DNA of 64,000 bases. Origin: RBG-16-66-20 sp038040245 (GTDB taxonomy: Bacteria; Pseudomonadota; Gammaproteobacteria; Burkholderiales; SG8-39). The notes beneath the pieces were generated by a model that saw only the letters and a program-made list of their open reading frames with translations, was not told where the DNA came from and ran no database searches. Made by a program: the position numbers and the translations under genes. The stretch covers positions 6,163 to 70,162 of the forward strand of contig JBBPIU010000002.1 of assembly GCA_038040245.1 (NCBI GenBank), written 5' to 3'. Positions 1 to 8,696 of the stretch are shown here, piece after piece; the first letter of the stretch is position 1; each line of letters opens with the position of its first letter.

Positions 1-432
1 CGCGCGGCCGCCGACGACCTGGTGCAGGACACGCTCGAGCGCGCCTGGGCCAAGCTGCATCTCTACCGGCGCGGCACCGATCTCAGGGCGTGGCTGTTCA
101 CGGTTATGCACAACGTATACGTCAATCAGCGGCGGGCGGCGCGGCCCAGCATGCCGCTGGATGAAGAGATGCCCGAACTCGCGCAGCCGGCGCGCGAGAC
201 CGACACGCTGGTGCTGCGCGACCTGGATGCCGCCATCCGGCGCCTGCCGCCGGACCAGCGCGAAGTGCTGCTGCTGGTGGCGCTGGAAGAGATGAGCTAC
301 GCCGAGGCGGCGGGCAGCCTCGGGATCCCGATCGGCACCGTGATGTCGCGCTTGGCGCGCGCGAGAGAGAAGCTGCGCGCGATGCTCTCCGGGCTGCCGC
401 CGGGCGGCAAGCAACTGAAGATCGTGAAATGA
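1..432 (+). CDS. ECF RNA polymerase sigma factor, 5'-truncated by window edge
   Basis: Extracytoplasmic-function sigma-70 factor that would direct RNA polymerase to stress promoters. The reading frame is open from base 1, so the start lies upstream. Region 2 is seen as DDLVQDTLERAW near the visible N-terminus, followed by LRAWLFTVMHNVYVNQRR. Region 4 is the HTH stretch LPPDQREVLLLVALEEMSY...GIPIGTVMSRLARAREKLR. There are three bases between its stop and the next gene, an apparent anti-sigma factor, so the two form a sigma/anti-sigma pair. Family assignment is firm; the regulon cannot be read from this window. Confidence 0.93.
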   Translation, partial: RAAADDLVQDTLERAWAKLHLYRRGTDLRAWLFTVMHNVYVNQRRAARPSMPLDEEMPELAQPARETDTLVLRDLDAAIRRLPPDQREVLLLVALEEMSYAEAAGSLGIPIGTVMSRLARAREKLRAMLSGLPPGGKQLKIVK

Positions 433-435
433 GAA

Positions 436-1110
436 ATGGATAACGTGCCCCAGGACGATGCCGAGCTGAAAGCGCTTTCGCAGGCGCTGCACCAGCTCTA
501 CGACCCGGTCCTCGATGAACCGGTGCCCGAGCGGCTGCGCGCGCGCAACGTGAGCCACGCGCGCTGGCGCGCCGCGGCGATCGCGGCCGGTTGGGTCGCG
601 CTCGGGCTTTGTGCCGGCGTCCTTGCAGGCTGGCAGCTCCATGCCTGGCGCGCCAGCGTGCCGCCGCAGGCGGAGGTGCCCGTTTTCGTGAAACGCGCTG
701 CCATGGCGCACGCGACTTACTCGCCTGAGGTGCGCCATCCGGTGGAGGTCGGCGCCGACCAGGAGCAGCACCTGGTGGCATGGCTCTCCAAGCGCTTGGG
801 GGCGCAGGTTCGCGCGCCCAGGCTGGAGGCGGTCGGATACAGCCTGGTGGGCGGCCGCCTGCTCCCCGGCGACAATGGTCCGGTAGCGCATTTCATGTAT
901 CAGACGGAGAAGGGGCGCCGCATCACGCTCTACGTGCGCACCGAAGCTGCGGAGAATCGCGAAACCGCGTTCCGCTATTCGGCCGAAGGCAACGTGAAAG
1001 TGTTTTACTGGATCGACCGCAAGCTCGGCTACGCGATTTCCTCATCCGACCTCGGCAAGGACGACCTGCTCAAGGTCGCCAACGCCGTCTATCAGCAGCT
1101 CAATCCCTAG
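436..1110 (+). CDS. Membrane-anchored anti-sigma factor
   Basis: A 224-residue protein immediately downstream of the ECF sigma gene, with start ATG at 436 and a purine-rich leader. The N-terminal ~45 residues are polar and acidic (sigma-binding side). One transmembrane helix lies at about residues 46-68 (AAIAAGWVALGLCAGVLAGW). The remainder is a periplasmic sensor domain, including GGRLLPGDNGPVAHFMYQ. This topology and position are those of COG5662-type anti-sigma factors. No zinc-binding HxxxCxxC motif (ZAS) is visible in the N-terminal part, so it is probably not a redox-type anti-sigma factor. The stimulus is unknown. Confidence 0.85.
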   Translation: MDNVPQDDAELKALSQALHQLYDPVLDEPVPERLRARNVSHARWRAAAIAAGWVALGLCAGVLAGWQLHAWRASVPPQAEVPVFVKRAAMAHATYSPEVRHPVEVGADQEQHLVAWLSKRLGAQVRAPRLEAVGYSLVGGRLLPGDNGPVAHFMYQTEKGRRITLYVRTEAAENRETAFRYSAEGNVKVFYWIDRKLGYAISSSDLGKDDLLKVANAVYQQLNP

Positions 1111-1127
1111 TAATAGCGGGTCGCAAA

Positions 1128-2024
1128 CTACAGGTCGTAGGCGCCGGCGACGCGGATGTCGAAGCGCCCGACGCGCTCGATCTCGGCGCTGATCAGGTCC
1201 CCGGGCTTAACCGGTCCGACTCCTTCCGGCGTGCCGGAGAAGATGAGGTCGCCGGGATACAGCGTGTAGAAGCTGGTTGCGTACTCGATCAGGCGCTCGA
1301 TGTTGTAGACGAGCCGCCTGGTGTTCGAGTTCTGGCGCAGCTCGCCGTTCACGCGCAGGGACAGGTCGAGATTGTTCGGGTCCGGGATCTCGTCCTTCGT
1401 GACCAGCCACGGCCCGCATACGGCGTAGGTGTCGGGCGACTTGCGGAAGCACTGCAGCTCGGGGCCGCGGATGGTCATGTCCAGGCCGATGGCGTAGCCG
1501 GCGACGTACTGCAGCGCGTCTTCCTTTTTCACGTGGTTGCACTGCCTGCCGATGATCACGGCAAGCTCGACCTCGTGGTCGTTGCGCCGTTCCGGAAAAC
1601 GCAATCGGATTTCCTCGCCGGGGCCGATCAGGGCACTGGTCGCCTTCAGGAACAGGCCCCAGTCCCAGATGCCTTTCGACATGTCGCGCCCGTGCGCGAT
1701 GCCCTGGTCCTTCCCGGCTTCGTCAATATGGGCCTGGTAGTTGATCGGCGCGTTGACGATCTTGGTCGGATTGGCGACCGGCGATTTGAGCTTCACCGTG
1801 GAAAGCTTACGCCGCGGCGCGCTTGCCGCGAGCGCCTTGGCGCGCTCCGCGACGCGCGCGAGGTTGAGTATCAGCGGATCGCCGAGCGCGATCGGCCAGC
1901 GCTGCGCCGGAATGACATCGAGCGCATCCGAGACGTCCAGCACGTCGTCGCCATCGACCAGGCCGAGCCGGTCGTCGCCACCGGCCTGCCAGGGCCGGTC
2001 CTCGACATAGCGGCAGAGCTTCAC
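1128..2024 (-). CDS. Fumarylacetoacetate hydrolase family protein
   Basis: Enzyme of 298 residues in the FAH superfamily, which hydrolyses or isomerises oxo-acids in aromatic and amino-acid breakdown. The GTG start at 2024 overlaps the stop of the upstream NYN gene (GTGA), indicating translational coupling. Residues 1-90 form the N-terminal cap (KLCRYVEDRPW...). The catalytic fold contains HEVELAVIIG (metal-binding Glu), GLDMTIRGPELQ and the C-terminal signature GDLIFSGTPEGVGPVKPGD. The substrate cannot be fixed from sequence; related enzymes include 2-keto-4-pentenoate hydratase/isomerase and ureidoglycolate lyase. Its 3' end faces the anti-sigma gene with only 17 bases between. Confidence 0.9.
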   Translation of the reverse strand: MKLCRYVEDRPWQAGGDDRLGLVDGDDVLDVSDALDVIPAQRWPIALGDPLILNLARVAERAKALAASAPRRKLSTVKLKSPVANPTKIVNAPINYQAHIDEAGKDQGIAHGRDMSKGIWDWGLFLKATSALIGPGEEIRLRFPERRNDHEVELAVIIGRQCNHVKKEDALQYVAGYAIGLDMTIRGPELQCFRKSPDTYAVCGPWLVTKDEIPDPNNLDLSLRVNGELRQNSNTRRLVYNIERLIEYATSFYTLYPGDLIFSGTPEGVGPVKPGDLISAEIERVGRFDIRVAGAYDL

Positions 2025-2812
2025 GCGCGCGCGGTCGGGCGGATCAGGTAGCCGCCGGATTTCTCGTCGCGCTCGAGCGTGATGAGCTTTCTCTTTTCGG
2101 CCTCTTCGAGCAGATCGGAAAACGCCTTGAAGCCGTAGTAGGACTCGTTGAAGCCCGGATTGCGGCGCTTCAGGGCCTGCTTGATCATCGAGCCCCAGAT
2201 GCGCTCGCCCTCGCCGCGCTCGGTGATCAGCGCCTGCAGCGTCTCGATCACCAGGTCGAAGGCCTCGTGCTGCTTGTCGCTGCCCGCCGGGCTGGTTTCC
2301 TTGCGCTTCTTCGCAGCGCGCCGCTTCGATTCGTCCTCGCGCACCAGGTCGTCGTAATAGATGAACTCGTCGCAGTTGGCGATCAGCAGGTCGGAAGTCG
2401 AGTTCTTCACGCCGACGCCGATCACAAACTTGGCGTTCTCGCGCAGCTTGGACACCAGCGGGGAGAAGTCCGAATCCCCGCTGATAATCACAAACGTATC
2501 GACGTGGCCCTTGGTGTAGCAGAGGTCGAGCGCATCCACCACCATGCGGATGTCGGCCGAGTTTTTGCCCGACTGGCGCAGGTGCGGGATCTCGATCAGC
2601 TCGAACGAGGCCCCGTGCATGCCGGCCTTGAATTCCTTGTAGCGCTGCCAGTCGCAGTAGGCTTTCTTGACGACGATCGAGCCCTTCAGCAGCAAGCGCT
2701 CGAGCACGCGGTTGATGTCGAATTTCTCGTACTTTGCGTCTTGCACGCCGAGGGCGACGTTCTCGAAGTCGCAGAACAGCGCCATGTTGCGTGTTTCGTG
2801 GTTGGCGGCCAT
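2021..2812 (-). CDS. NYN (PIN-like) domain protein with C-terminal OST-HTH/LOTUS domain
   Basis: A 263-residue protein of the LabA/DUF88 family. The N-terminal NYN domain (about residues 10-155) carries the acidic motifs LFCDFENVALG, SADIRMVVDALD and FVIISGDSDFSPLVSKLRE expected of a PIN-like metal-dependent ribonuclease fold. After a Lys/Arg-rich linker (KRRAAKKRKE), residues ~185-260 resemble an OST-HTH/LOTUS RNA-binding module (AFDLVIETLQALI...GSMIKQALKRRNPGF...GGYLIRP). An RNA-processing or RNA-binding role is inferred from the family, and the target is unknown. It is cotranscribed with the FAH gene through a 4-base overlap. Start at 2812 fits, although the second Met (MALFCDFEN) is possible. 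Confidence 0.88.
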   Translation of the reverse strand: MAANHETRNMALFCDFENVALGVQDAKYEKFDINRVLERLLLKGSIVVKKAYCDWQRYKEFKAGMHGASFELIEIPHLRQSGKNSADIRMVVDALDLCYTKGHVDTFVIISGDSDFSPLVSKLRENAKFVIGVGVKNSTSDLLIANCDEFIYYDDLVREDESKRRAAKKRKETSPAGSDKQHEAFDLVIETLQALITERGEGERIWGSMIKQALKRRNPGFNESYYGFKAFSDLLEEAEKRKLITLERDEKSGGYLIRPTARA

Positions 2813-2853
2813 GTTTCGATTCTCCGGTTCGCAGCGATGCTAGCATTCAACGC

Positions 2854-4392
2854 ATGAACGGCGCAGAAAGCCTCGCCCGTACGCTGGTCGCCTGCGGCCT
2901 CGATACCTGCTTCGCCAATCCCGGCACCTCCGAGATGCATTTCGTCTCGGCGCTCGACCGCGTCGAGGGCCTGCACTGCGTGCTGGGCCTCGCCGAGACT
3001 GTGGTTACCGGCGCCGCGGACGGTTTCGGGCGCATGGCGAAGCGGCCCGCCGCGACGCTGCTGCATTGCGCGCCGGGCCTCGCCAACGGCATCGCCAACC
3101 TGCACAACGCGAAACGCGCCTACACCCCTATCGTGAACATCGTCGGCGACCACGCGACCTACCATCGTCAATACGATTCGCCGCTGACCGGCGATACCGT
3201 AGGCATCGCCAAGGGCGTATCGCGCTGGCTGCGGGTGTCGGCGTCGGCGATGGACGTGGCGGCCGACGGCGCGGCGGCAGTGCAGGCCTCGCTCACCGCG
3301 CCGGGCGGTATCGCCACGCTCGTGCTGCCGGCGGACACCGCCTGGAACCAGGGCTCGGGTCCCGCGGCGCCGCTTGCGGTACCCGCGCGCGCCAAGGTTC
3401 CCGCGGAGCGCGTGCGCGAGGCGGCGGTTGCTTTGCGCTCCGGCGCGCCGGCGATGCTGCTGCTCGCCGGAGTTGGGCTAAGCGAAGAGGGGCTCAAGGC
3501 CGCGCACCGGATCGCAGCGGCAACCGGCGCAAGGCTGAGCACGCCGACGCAGGTGTCGCGCATGGCTCGCGGCCGTGGCCGGCCATCGGTGGATCGCGTG
3601 CCCTACGTGGTGGATCGGGCCCTCGCGTACCTCGGCGGGCTGAAGCACATGGTCCTGTGCGGCTCGAAGCCACCAGTCGCGTTCTTCGCCTATCCCGGCA
3701 AGCTCAGCCTTACCGCGCCGCCCGACTGCGCGATCCATCCGCTGGCGACCGTGGAAGAAGACGTCATCGGCGCCCTGGAGATGCTCGCGGACGAACTCGG
3801 AGCGCCGCGCAAGCCGCCGATTGCTGAAGTCGCAAAGCCGGCAACGCAGCGCGGGCCGTTCCAGCCGGAGGCCTTCGGCCTCACGCTGGGCGCTTTGATG
3901 CCGGAGAACGCAGTGGTCTGCGAGGAAGGGGCGACCTCCGGCCGCGCGTTGTTTCCGGTTACCTGGGGTGCGGCGCCGCACGACTGGCTGCAATTGACGG
4001 GCGGCGCCATCGGCCACGGGCTGGCCTGCGCCGCAGGCGCTGCGGTGGCGGCGCGCGACCGCAAGATAATCGCACTGCAGTCCGACGGCGGTGCGATGTA
4101 CCAGATTCAGGCGCTCTGGACCCAGGCGCGCGAGAAGCTGGATGTGGTGAACGTTATTTTCGCCAACCGGCGGTATGCGATTCTGCAAGGAGAACTCGCG
4201 GCGGTCGGCGCGACGCCCGGACCGGCGGCGAACCAGTTGTTCGACCTCACGCGCCCCGAACTGAATTTCGTGGCCATGGCGGCCGGCATGGGGGTTGAGG
4301 GTGTCCGCGTGGAAAACCTCGAAGGGTTCGCGGACGCCTTCGGCGCCGCCTGCGGGCGGCGCGGGCCGTTCCTGATCGAATTCCTGATCTAG
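2854..4392 (+). CDS. ThDP-dependent acetolactate synthase/benzoylformate decarboxylase-like enzyme
   Basis: A 512-residue thiamine-diphosphate enzyme. The N-terminal PYR domain has MNGAESLARTLVACGLDTCFANPGTSE and the catalytic Glu context GLAETVVTGAADGFGR. A central Rossmann-like domain follows, then the PP domain with SDGGAMYQIQALWTQAREKL...FANR, the GDG-N metal/ThDP motif (first Gly replaced by Ser). I chose ATG 2854 because homology starts there; the frame is open further upstream. The gene diverges from the NYN gene, with 41 bases between starts. It is not the biosynthetic IlvB: no ilvN neighbour is present and the protein is shorter (~512 versus ~570). The 2-keto-acid substrate is unknown. 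Confidence 0.88.
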   Translation: MNGAESLARTLVACGLDTCFANPGTSEMHFVSALDRVEGLHCVLGLAETVVTGAADGFGRMAKRPAATLLHCAPGLANGIANLHNAKRAYTPIVNIVGDHATYHRQYDSPLTGDTVGIAKGVSRWLRVSASAMDVAADGAAAVQASLTAPGGIATLVLPADTAWNQGSGPAAPLAVPARAKVPAERVREAAVALRSGAPAMLLLAGVGLSEEGLKAAHRIAAATGARLSTPTQVSRMARGRGRPSVDRVPYVVDRALAYLGGLKHMVLCGSKPPVAFFAYPGKLSLTAPPDCAIHPLATVEEDVIGALEMLADELGAPRKPPIAEVAKPATQRGPFQPEAFGLTLGALMPENAVVCEEGATSGRALFPVTWGAAPHDWLQLTGGAIGHGLACAAGAAVAARDRKIIALQSDGGAMYQIQALWTQAREKLDVVNVIFANRRYAILQGELAAVGATPGPAANQLFDLTRPELNFVAMAAGMGVEGVRVENLEGFADAFGAACGRRGPFLIEFLI

Positions 4393-4393
4393 G

Positions 4394-7300
4394 CTAGGGC
4401 GCCCTGTTCGGCGCGTGCGGGCCCGCCGGTGCGGGGGCACCGCCGACCAGGGCCGGCTGGGAGCGATTCTTGCGACGGTCGGCGATCCACTGCTGCAGCC
4501 GCTCGAAATACAGGTAGACCACCGGAGTGATGTACAGCGTGAGGACCTGCGACAGCAGCAGGCCGCCGACCACGGCGAGGCCAAGCGGCGCGCGCGCGCT
4601 GCCACCGACGCCGAAGCCGATCGCGATCGGCAGGCTGCCCACCAGCGCCGCGGCGGTGGTCATCATGATCGGGCGGAAGCGGATGATGCCCGCCTCATAG
4701 ATCGCCGCCTCGGGCGCCTTGCCTTCGTTCCTCTGCGCCTCGATCGCGAAGTCGATCATCAGGATCGCGTTCTTCTTCACGATGCCGATCAGCATGATGA
4801 TGCCGACGAAGGCGTACATATTGAGTTCGATGCCGAAAGCCATCAGCGTCAGAAGCGCGCCGAGGCCCGCGGTCGGCAGGCCCGAGAGGATGGTGAGGGG
4901 GTGGATGAAGCTTTCGTAGAGGATGCCGAGCACGAGGTAGATCACGAACACGGCGAACAACAGCAGCAAGCCCATACCCTGCAAGGAGGCCTGGAACGCC
5001 TGCGCGGTGCCCTGGAAGGACGCGTTGATGGTGGCCGGAATCTGCATGGTGGCCATCTCCCGCGTCACCTCGTCGATCGCCCGCGACAGCGCCACGCCGG
5101 GGCGCAGATCGAAGGAGATGGTTACCGAAGGTAGCTGCCCGAGGTGGGTCACCGATAGCGGGCCGACGCTGTAAGTCAGTTTTGCCACGGAATTCAGCGG
5201 CACCAGGGCGCCGCTGGTGGAACGCACGTAAAGCATGGCGAGCGCCGAGGGGTCCTGCTGGTAACGCGGCTCGAGCTCGAGAATCACCCAGAACTGGTTG
5301 GTCGCGGTGTAGATGGTCGAGACCTGCGACGCGCCGAAAGCGAAACCGAGCGTGGTCTCGATCGCCTGCGGCGAGACGCCCAGCGCCGCCGCCTTCTCGC
5401 GGTCGATCTCGACGTTGACCTGCGGGCGGGCGATCTGCAGGTCGCTGGAAACATCGACGATGCCCGGCAGCGAGCGCAATTTCTGCTCGATGCGCGGCGC
5501 CCATTGGTAGAGCTGTTCGGTGTTCGGCCCCTGGATCACGTACTGGTAGGGGCTCTTGGTCAGCGAACCGATGCGAATCGTCGGCACGTTCTGCACGAAA
5601 GTCTTCATGCCGACAACGCTGGCGAGCTTGGGACGCAGGCCTCGGACGACTTCGTCTGCGGGTTTTCGCTTGCCGTAGGGCTTGAGCGCGATGGTGATGC
5701 GGCCGCTGTTCATCGCGGCGTTGTTGCCGCCCGCCCCGACGAACGACATGATGGCTTCGATGTTGGGATCCTGGCGCACGATCTCGGCGACCTGGCGCTG
5801 CAGCTCCACCATGCCATCGAAAGACACGTCTTGCGGGCCTTCGGTAAAGATGAACAACTGGCCGGAGTCTTCGCTCGGCAGGAAACCCTTGGGCGCCCGG
5901 GCGAACAGCACCCCGGTGGCCACGCAGATGACAAGGAACGCGAGCATGGTGACGCGTTGGTGCGCGATCACCCAGCGCAGCGTGGCGCCGTAAAAATCGC
6001 GCCAGGCATCAAAGCCGCGTTCGAATGCCATGTAGAGGCGGCCGTGCCGCAGGTTCGGATCGTGCGGCTTCAGAATGCGGCTGCACATCATCGGTGTCAG
6101 CGTGAGCGAGACGAAACCCGAGATCAGCACCGCGACGATGATCACCACCGCGAACTCGTGCAGCAGGCGCCCGAGGATGCCGCCCATGAAGAACACCGGG
6201 ATGAACACCGCGGCAAGCGAGATCGTCATCGACACGATGGTGAACGCGATCTCCTTCGAGCCATCCAGCGTCGCCTGCATCACGCTCTTGCCCATTTCGA
6301 TGTGGCGGCTGATGTTCTCGAGCATCACGATGGCGTCGTCCACCACGAAGCCGACACACAGCGTGAGCGCCATCAGCGAAATATTGTCGATGCTGTGGCC
6401 GAATACGTACATCAGCGAAAAGGTGCCGACGATGGACATCGGCAGCGCCACGCTCGGGATGATGGTCGCCGGGATGTTGCGCAGGAAGATGAAGATCACC
6501 ATCACCACCAGCGCGAGTGCCAGCAGCAGCGTGAACTCGACCTCCGCCACCGAGGCACGGATCATTACCGTGCGGTCGTAGAGGATGTCGATGCCGATGC
6601 TCGGCGGTACTTCGGCGCGGAACGTCGGCAGCAGCTTCTTGACGGCGTCCACCACTTCGATGGTGTTGGTGCCGGGCTGGCGCTGGACCGCGAGCACGAT
6701 GCCGCGCTTGTCCTTGAACCAGGCCGCGACCTTGTCGGTCTGCACACTGTCGATGACGCGGCCGACCTCGCCCAGGCGCACCGGGTTGCCGTTGCGGTAG
6801 GTGACGATGATCGACTGGAACGCCTTGGCGTCGTACAGCTGGCCGGTGGCCTGCACCGCGAACATGCGGTCCTTGCCATAGAGCGTGCCGGTAGGCTGGT
6901 TGACGTTGGCGTTTGCAATGGCCTGTTGCACCTCATTCATGCTGACCCCGCGCGCCGCGAGCACGCTCGGATCGACCTGCACCCGCACGGCGTATTTCTG
7001 CTGGCCGAAGACCTGCACCTGCGCCACGCCGCTGATGGTCGAGATGCGCTGCGCGAGATAGGTTTCGGCGTACTCGTTGACCGTCGAGATCGGCAGCACA
7101 TCCGAAGTGAGCGCGAGGAAAAACACCGGGAAATCGGCCGGGTTCACCTTGCGGAACGAGGGCGGTGTCGGCATCGCGGGCGGCAGCAGGCGCGCGGTGG
7201 CGGCGATCGCCGAGTTCACGTCCTGCGCGGCGGCGTCAATGTCGCGGTCGAGGTTGAACTGGATCGTGATCGAGGTCGAGCCCTGGCCGCTTACCGAGGT

Positions 7301-7540
7301 CATCGAGTCGATGCCCGAGATGGTGGAGAACTGCTTCTCGAGCACCGTCGCCACCGCCGAAGCCATGGTTTCCGGGGACGCGCCGGGCAGCCCGGCGGTG
7401 ACCTGAATCGTCGGGTAATCGACGTTGGGCAGCTGGCTCACCGGCAGCAGCCGGAATGCGACCACGCCGAAAATCAGGATGCCGGCCATGACCAGCACGG
7501 TCATGACCGGGCGGCGGACGAAGATCTCGGAGAGGTTCAC
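4394..7540 (-). CDS. RND multidrug efflux transporter, HAE1 family inner-membrane pump
   Basis: A 1048-residue proton-driven pump of the AcrB/MdtB/MexF type. It begins MNLSEIFVRRPVMTVLVMAG (TM1). It has two large periplasmic loops and twelve predicted TM helices. The proton-relay Asp pair is in VGFVVDDAIVMLENISR, and the TM10-11 signature is GIVKKNAILMIDFA. Its start overlaps the adaptor gene stop (ATGA), so pump and adaptor are coupled. No outer-membrane factor follows, so a TolC protein from elsewhere is needed. It ends one base short of the converging ThDP-enzyme gene. The multi-drug rather than metal class is inferred from the HAE1-like sequence; substrates are unknown. Confidence 0.95.
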   Translation of the reverse strand: MNLSEIFVRRPVMTVLVMAGILIFGVVAFRLLPVSQLPNVDYPTIQVTAGLPGASPETMASAVATVLEKQFSTISGIDSMTSVSGQGSTSITIQFNLDRDIDAAAQDVNSAIAATARLLPPAMPTPPSFRKVNPADFPVFFLALTSDVLPISTVNEYAETYLAQRISTISGVAQVQVFGQQKYAVRVQVDPSVLAARGVSMNEVQQAIANANVNQPTGTLYGKDRMFAVQATGQLYDAKAFQSIIVTYRNGNPVRLGEVGRVIDSVQTDKVAAWFKDKRGIVLAVQRQPGTNTIEVVDAVKKLLPTFRAEVPPSIGIDILYDRTVMIRASVAEVEFTLLLALALVVMVIFIFLRNIPATIIPSVALPMSIVGTFSLMYVFGHSIDNISLMALTLCVGFVVDDAIVMLENISRHIEMGKSVMQATLDGSKEIAFTIVSMTISLAAVFIPVFFMGGILGRLLHEFAVVIIVAVLISGFVSLTLTPMMCSRILKPHDPNLRHGRLYMAFERGFDAWRDFYGATLRWVIAHQRVTMLAFLVICVATGVLFARAPKGFLPSEDSGQLFIFTEGPQDVSFDGMVELQRQVAEIVRQDPNIEAIMSFVGAGGNNAAMNSGRITIALKPYGKRKPADEVVRGLRPKLASVVGMKTFVQNVPTIRIGSLTKSPYQYVIQGPNTEQLYQWAPRIEQKLRSLPGIVDVSSDLQIARPQVNVEIDREKAAALGVSPQAIETTLGFAFGASQVSTIYTATNQFWVILELEPRYQQDPSALAMLYVRSTSGALVPLNSVAKLTYSVGPLSVTHLGQLPSVTISFDLRPGVALSRAIDEVTREMATMQIPATINASFQGTAQAFQASLQGMGLLLLFAVFVIYLVLGILYESFIHPLTILSGLPTAGLGALLTLMAFGIELNMYAFVGIIMLIGIVKKNAILMIDFAIEAQRNEGKAPEAAIYEAGIIRFRPIMMTTAAALVGSLPIAIGFGVGGSARAPLGLAVVGGLLLSQVLTLYITPVVYLYFERLQQWIADRRKNRSQPALVGGAPAPAGPHAPNRAP

Positions 7541-8682
7541 GAGGCCGCCGCCGAATCGACGATGTTGACCTTGATGCCGGGCGCGAGGCGCAGCGCGCCG
7601 CGCACCACCACCCGCTCGCCCTTGGCGAGTTTGCCTTCGGCCAGCACCGCGACATCGCCCTCGGTACGCGCAACGACGACTTTGCGCAATTCCGCGGTCA
7701 TGTCTGCCTTCACCACGTAGACGAACTGGCCGTCGGGACCGGTCTGCAGCGCGCGCGAAGGCACGGTGATGGCGTTTTCCTGGTCGTAGAGCTTGACGCG
7801 CACGGTGTAGAACTGACCAGGCCAGAGTGCGGCGTCGCCGTTGTCGAACACCGCGCGCACCTTGATCGTACCCGTGGTCTGGTCGACCGCATTGTCGAGG
7901 AATGCGATGCGCCCCGTGGCGATCGCCTTGTCGGCGCCCGGCGCTGCGACTTCCACCGCGAGGGGGCTCTTGCGCATCAGGTCGCGCATCATCGTCAACT
8001 GCTGCTCCGGAATCGCGAAACTCACGTACACCGGCTTCACCTGGTTGATGATGACCAGCGAGATGGTGTCGTTCGCCTTCACCATGTTGCCCGCCTGCAG
8101 CAGCGCGCGGCCGACGTAGCCGTTGATCGGTGAGCGGATCACGGTGTACTCAAGATTCAGCTTCGAGTTCTCGAGCCCCGCCTGGCTCGCCTTCGAGGTG
8201 GCCTCAGCGGTCTGCGCATTGGTGCGGTACTGTGCGTAGGCGTCCTTGGAGACGAAATTCTTGTCGAGCAGCTCTTGGTAGCGGCGTTCCTGCGAAGCCG
8301 CCTGGTCGCGGCTCGCGACATCACGCAGGGCTTGCGCCTCCGATTGCCTGAACGCGGCCTCGAACGGGCGCGCATCGATCCTGAACAGCACCTCGCCCTT
8401 TTTCACTTCCTGGCCTTCGCGGAAGTGCAATTCGAGGATTTGTCCGTCAACGCGCGACTTGACTGCGACCGAGGCGAAGGCCTCGACGTTGCCGATCGCC
8501 TGCAGGCGCACCGGCACCGTCTGCTGCACCGCAGCTACGACGGCGACCGAGGCAGTTGGCGGGCCCTTGGCGGCGGGTTTCTCCTTGGCGCGGGAATCGC
8601 CGCTGAAGTACGCGACCAGACCGCCAGCCGCGAGGACGACGACAAGACCGGCAAGGATGGCGTAGCGCTTTCCGGAACTCAT
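7537..8682 (-). CDS. RND efflux periplasmic adaptor (membrane fusion protein)
   Basis: A 381-residue HlyD/AcrA-type adaptor that bridges the RND pump and an outer-membrane channel. The N-terminal anchor is at residues 7-27 (YAILAGLVVVLAAGGLVAYF). It is followed by the lipoyl half-motif RVDGQILELHFREGQEVKKGEVLFRID, a coiled-coil hairpin (QALRDVASRDQAASQERRYQ...), the second lipoyl half (RSPINGYVGRALLQAGNMV) and a beta-barrel. I chose ATG 8682 because it starts directly at the membrane anchor. lysA ends 14 bases upstream on the same strand, so the pump may share the lptM-lysA transcript. The stop overlaps the pump start by 4 bases. Confidence 0.94.
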   Translation of the reverse strand: MSSGKRYAILAGLVVVLAAGGLVAYFSGDSRAKEKPAAKGPPTASVAVVAAVQQTVPVRLQAIGNVEAFASVAVKSRVDGQILELHFREGQEVKKGEVLFRIDARPFEAAFRQSEAQALRDVASRDQAASQERRYQELLDKNFVSKDAYAQYRTNAQTAEATSKASQAGLENSKLNLEYTVIRSPINGYVGRALLQAGNMVKANDTISLVIINQVKPVYVSFAIPEQQLTMMRDLMRKSPLAVEVAAPGADKAIATGRIAFLDNAVDQTTGTIKVRAVFDNGDAALWPGQFYTVRVKLYDQENAITVPSRALQTGPDGQFVYVVKADMTAELRKVVVARTEGDVAVLAEGKLAKGERVVVRGALRLAPGIKVNIVDSAAAS

Positions 8683-8696
8683 GAAAGCGTGCAGCC

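Noticed and set aside
1128..2846. A 572-codon minus-strand frame that could be read as one long protein joining the FAH enzyme to upstream sequence.
   Set aside because: Only the part from GTG 2024 has FAH homology; the upstream part lies in a different frame of the NYN gene and is Arg-rich noise.
2854..4392. Branched-chain amino-acid biosynthetic IlvB/IlvG.
   Set aside because: Shorter than IlvB, no ilvN or ilvC beside it, and the metal motif reads SDG rather than GDG; a decarboxylase-like subgroup is more likely.
5504..7720. A 738-codon open frame on the plus strand opposite the RND pump.
   Set aside because: The composition (His/Arg/Asp repeats, no motif) is typical of the complement of a membrane protein gene; the minus strand has all RND signatures.
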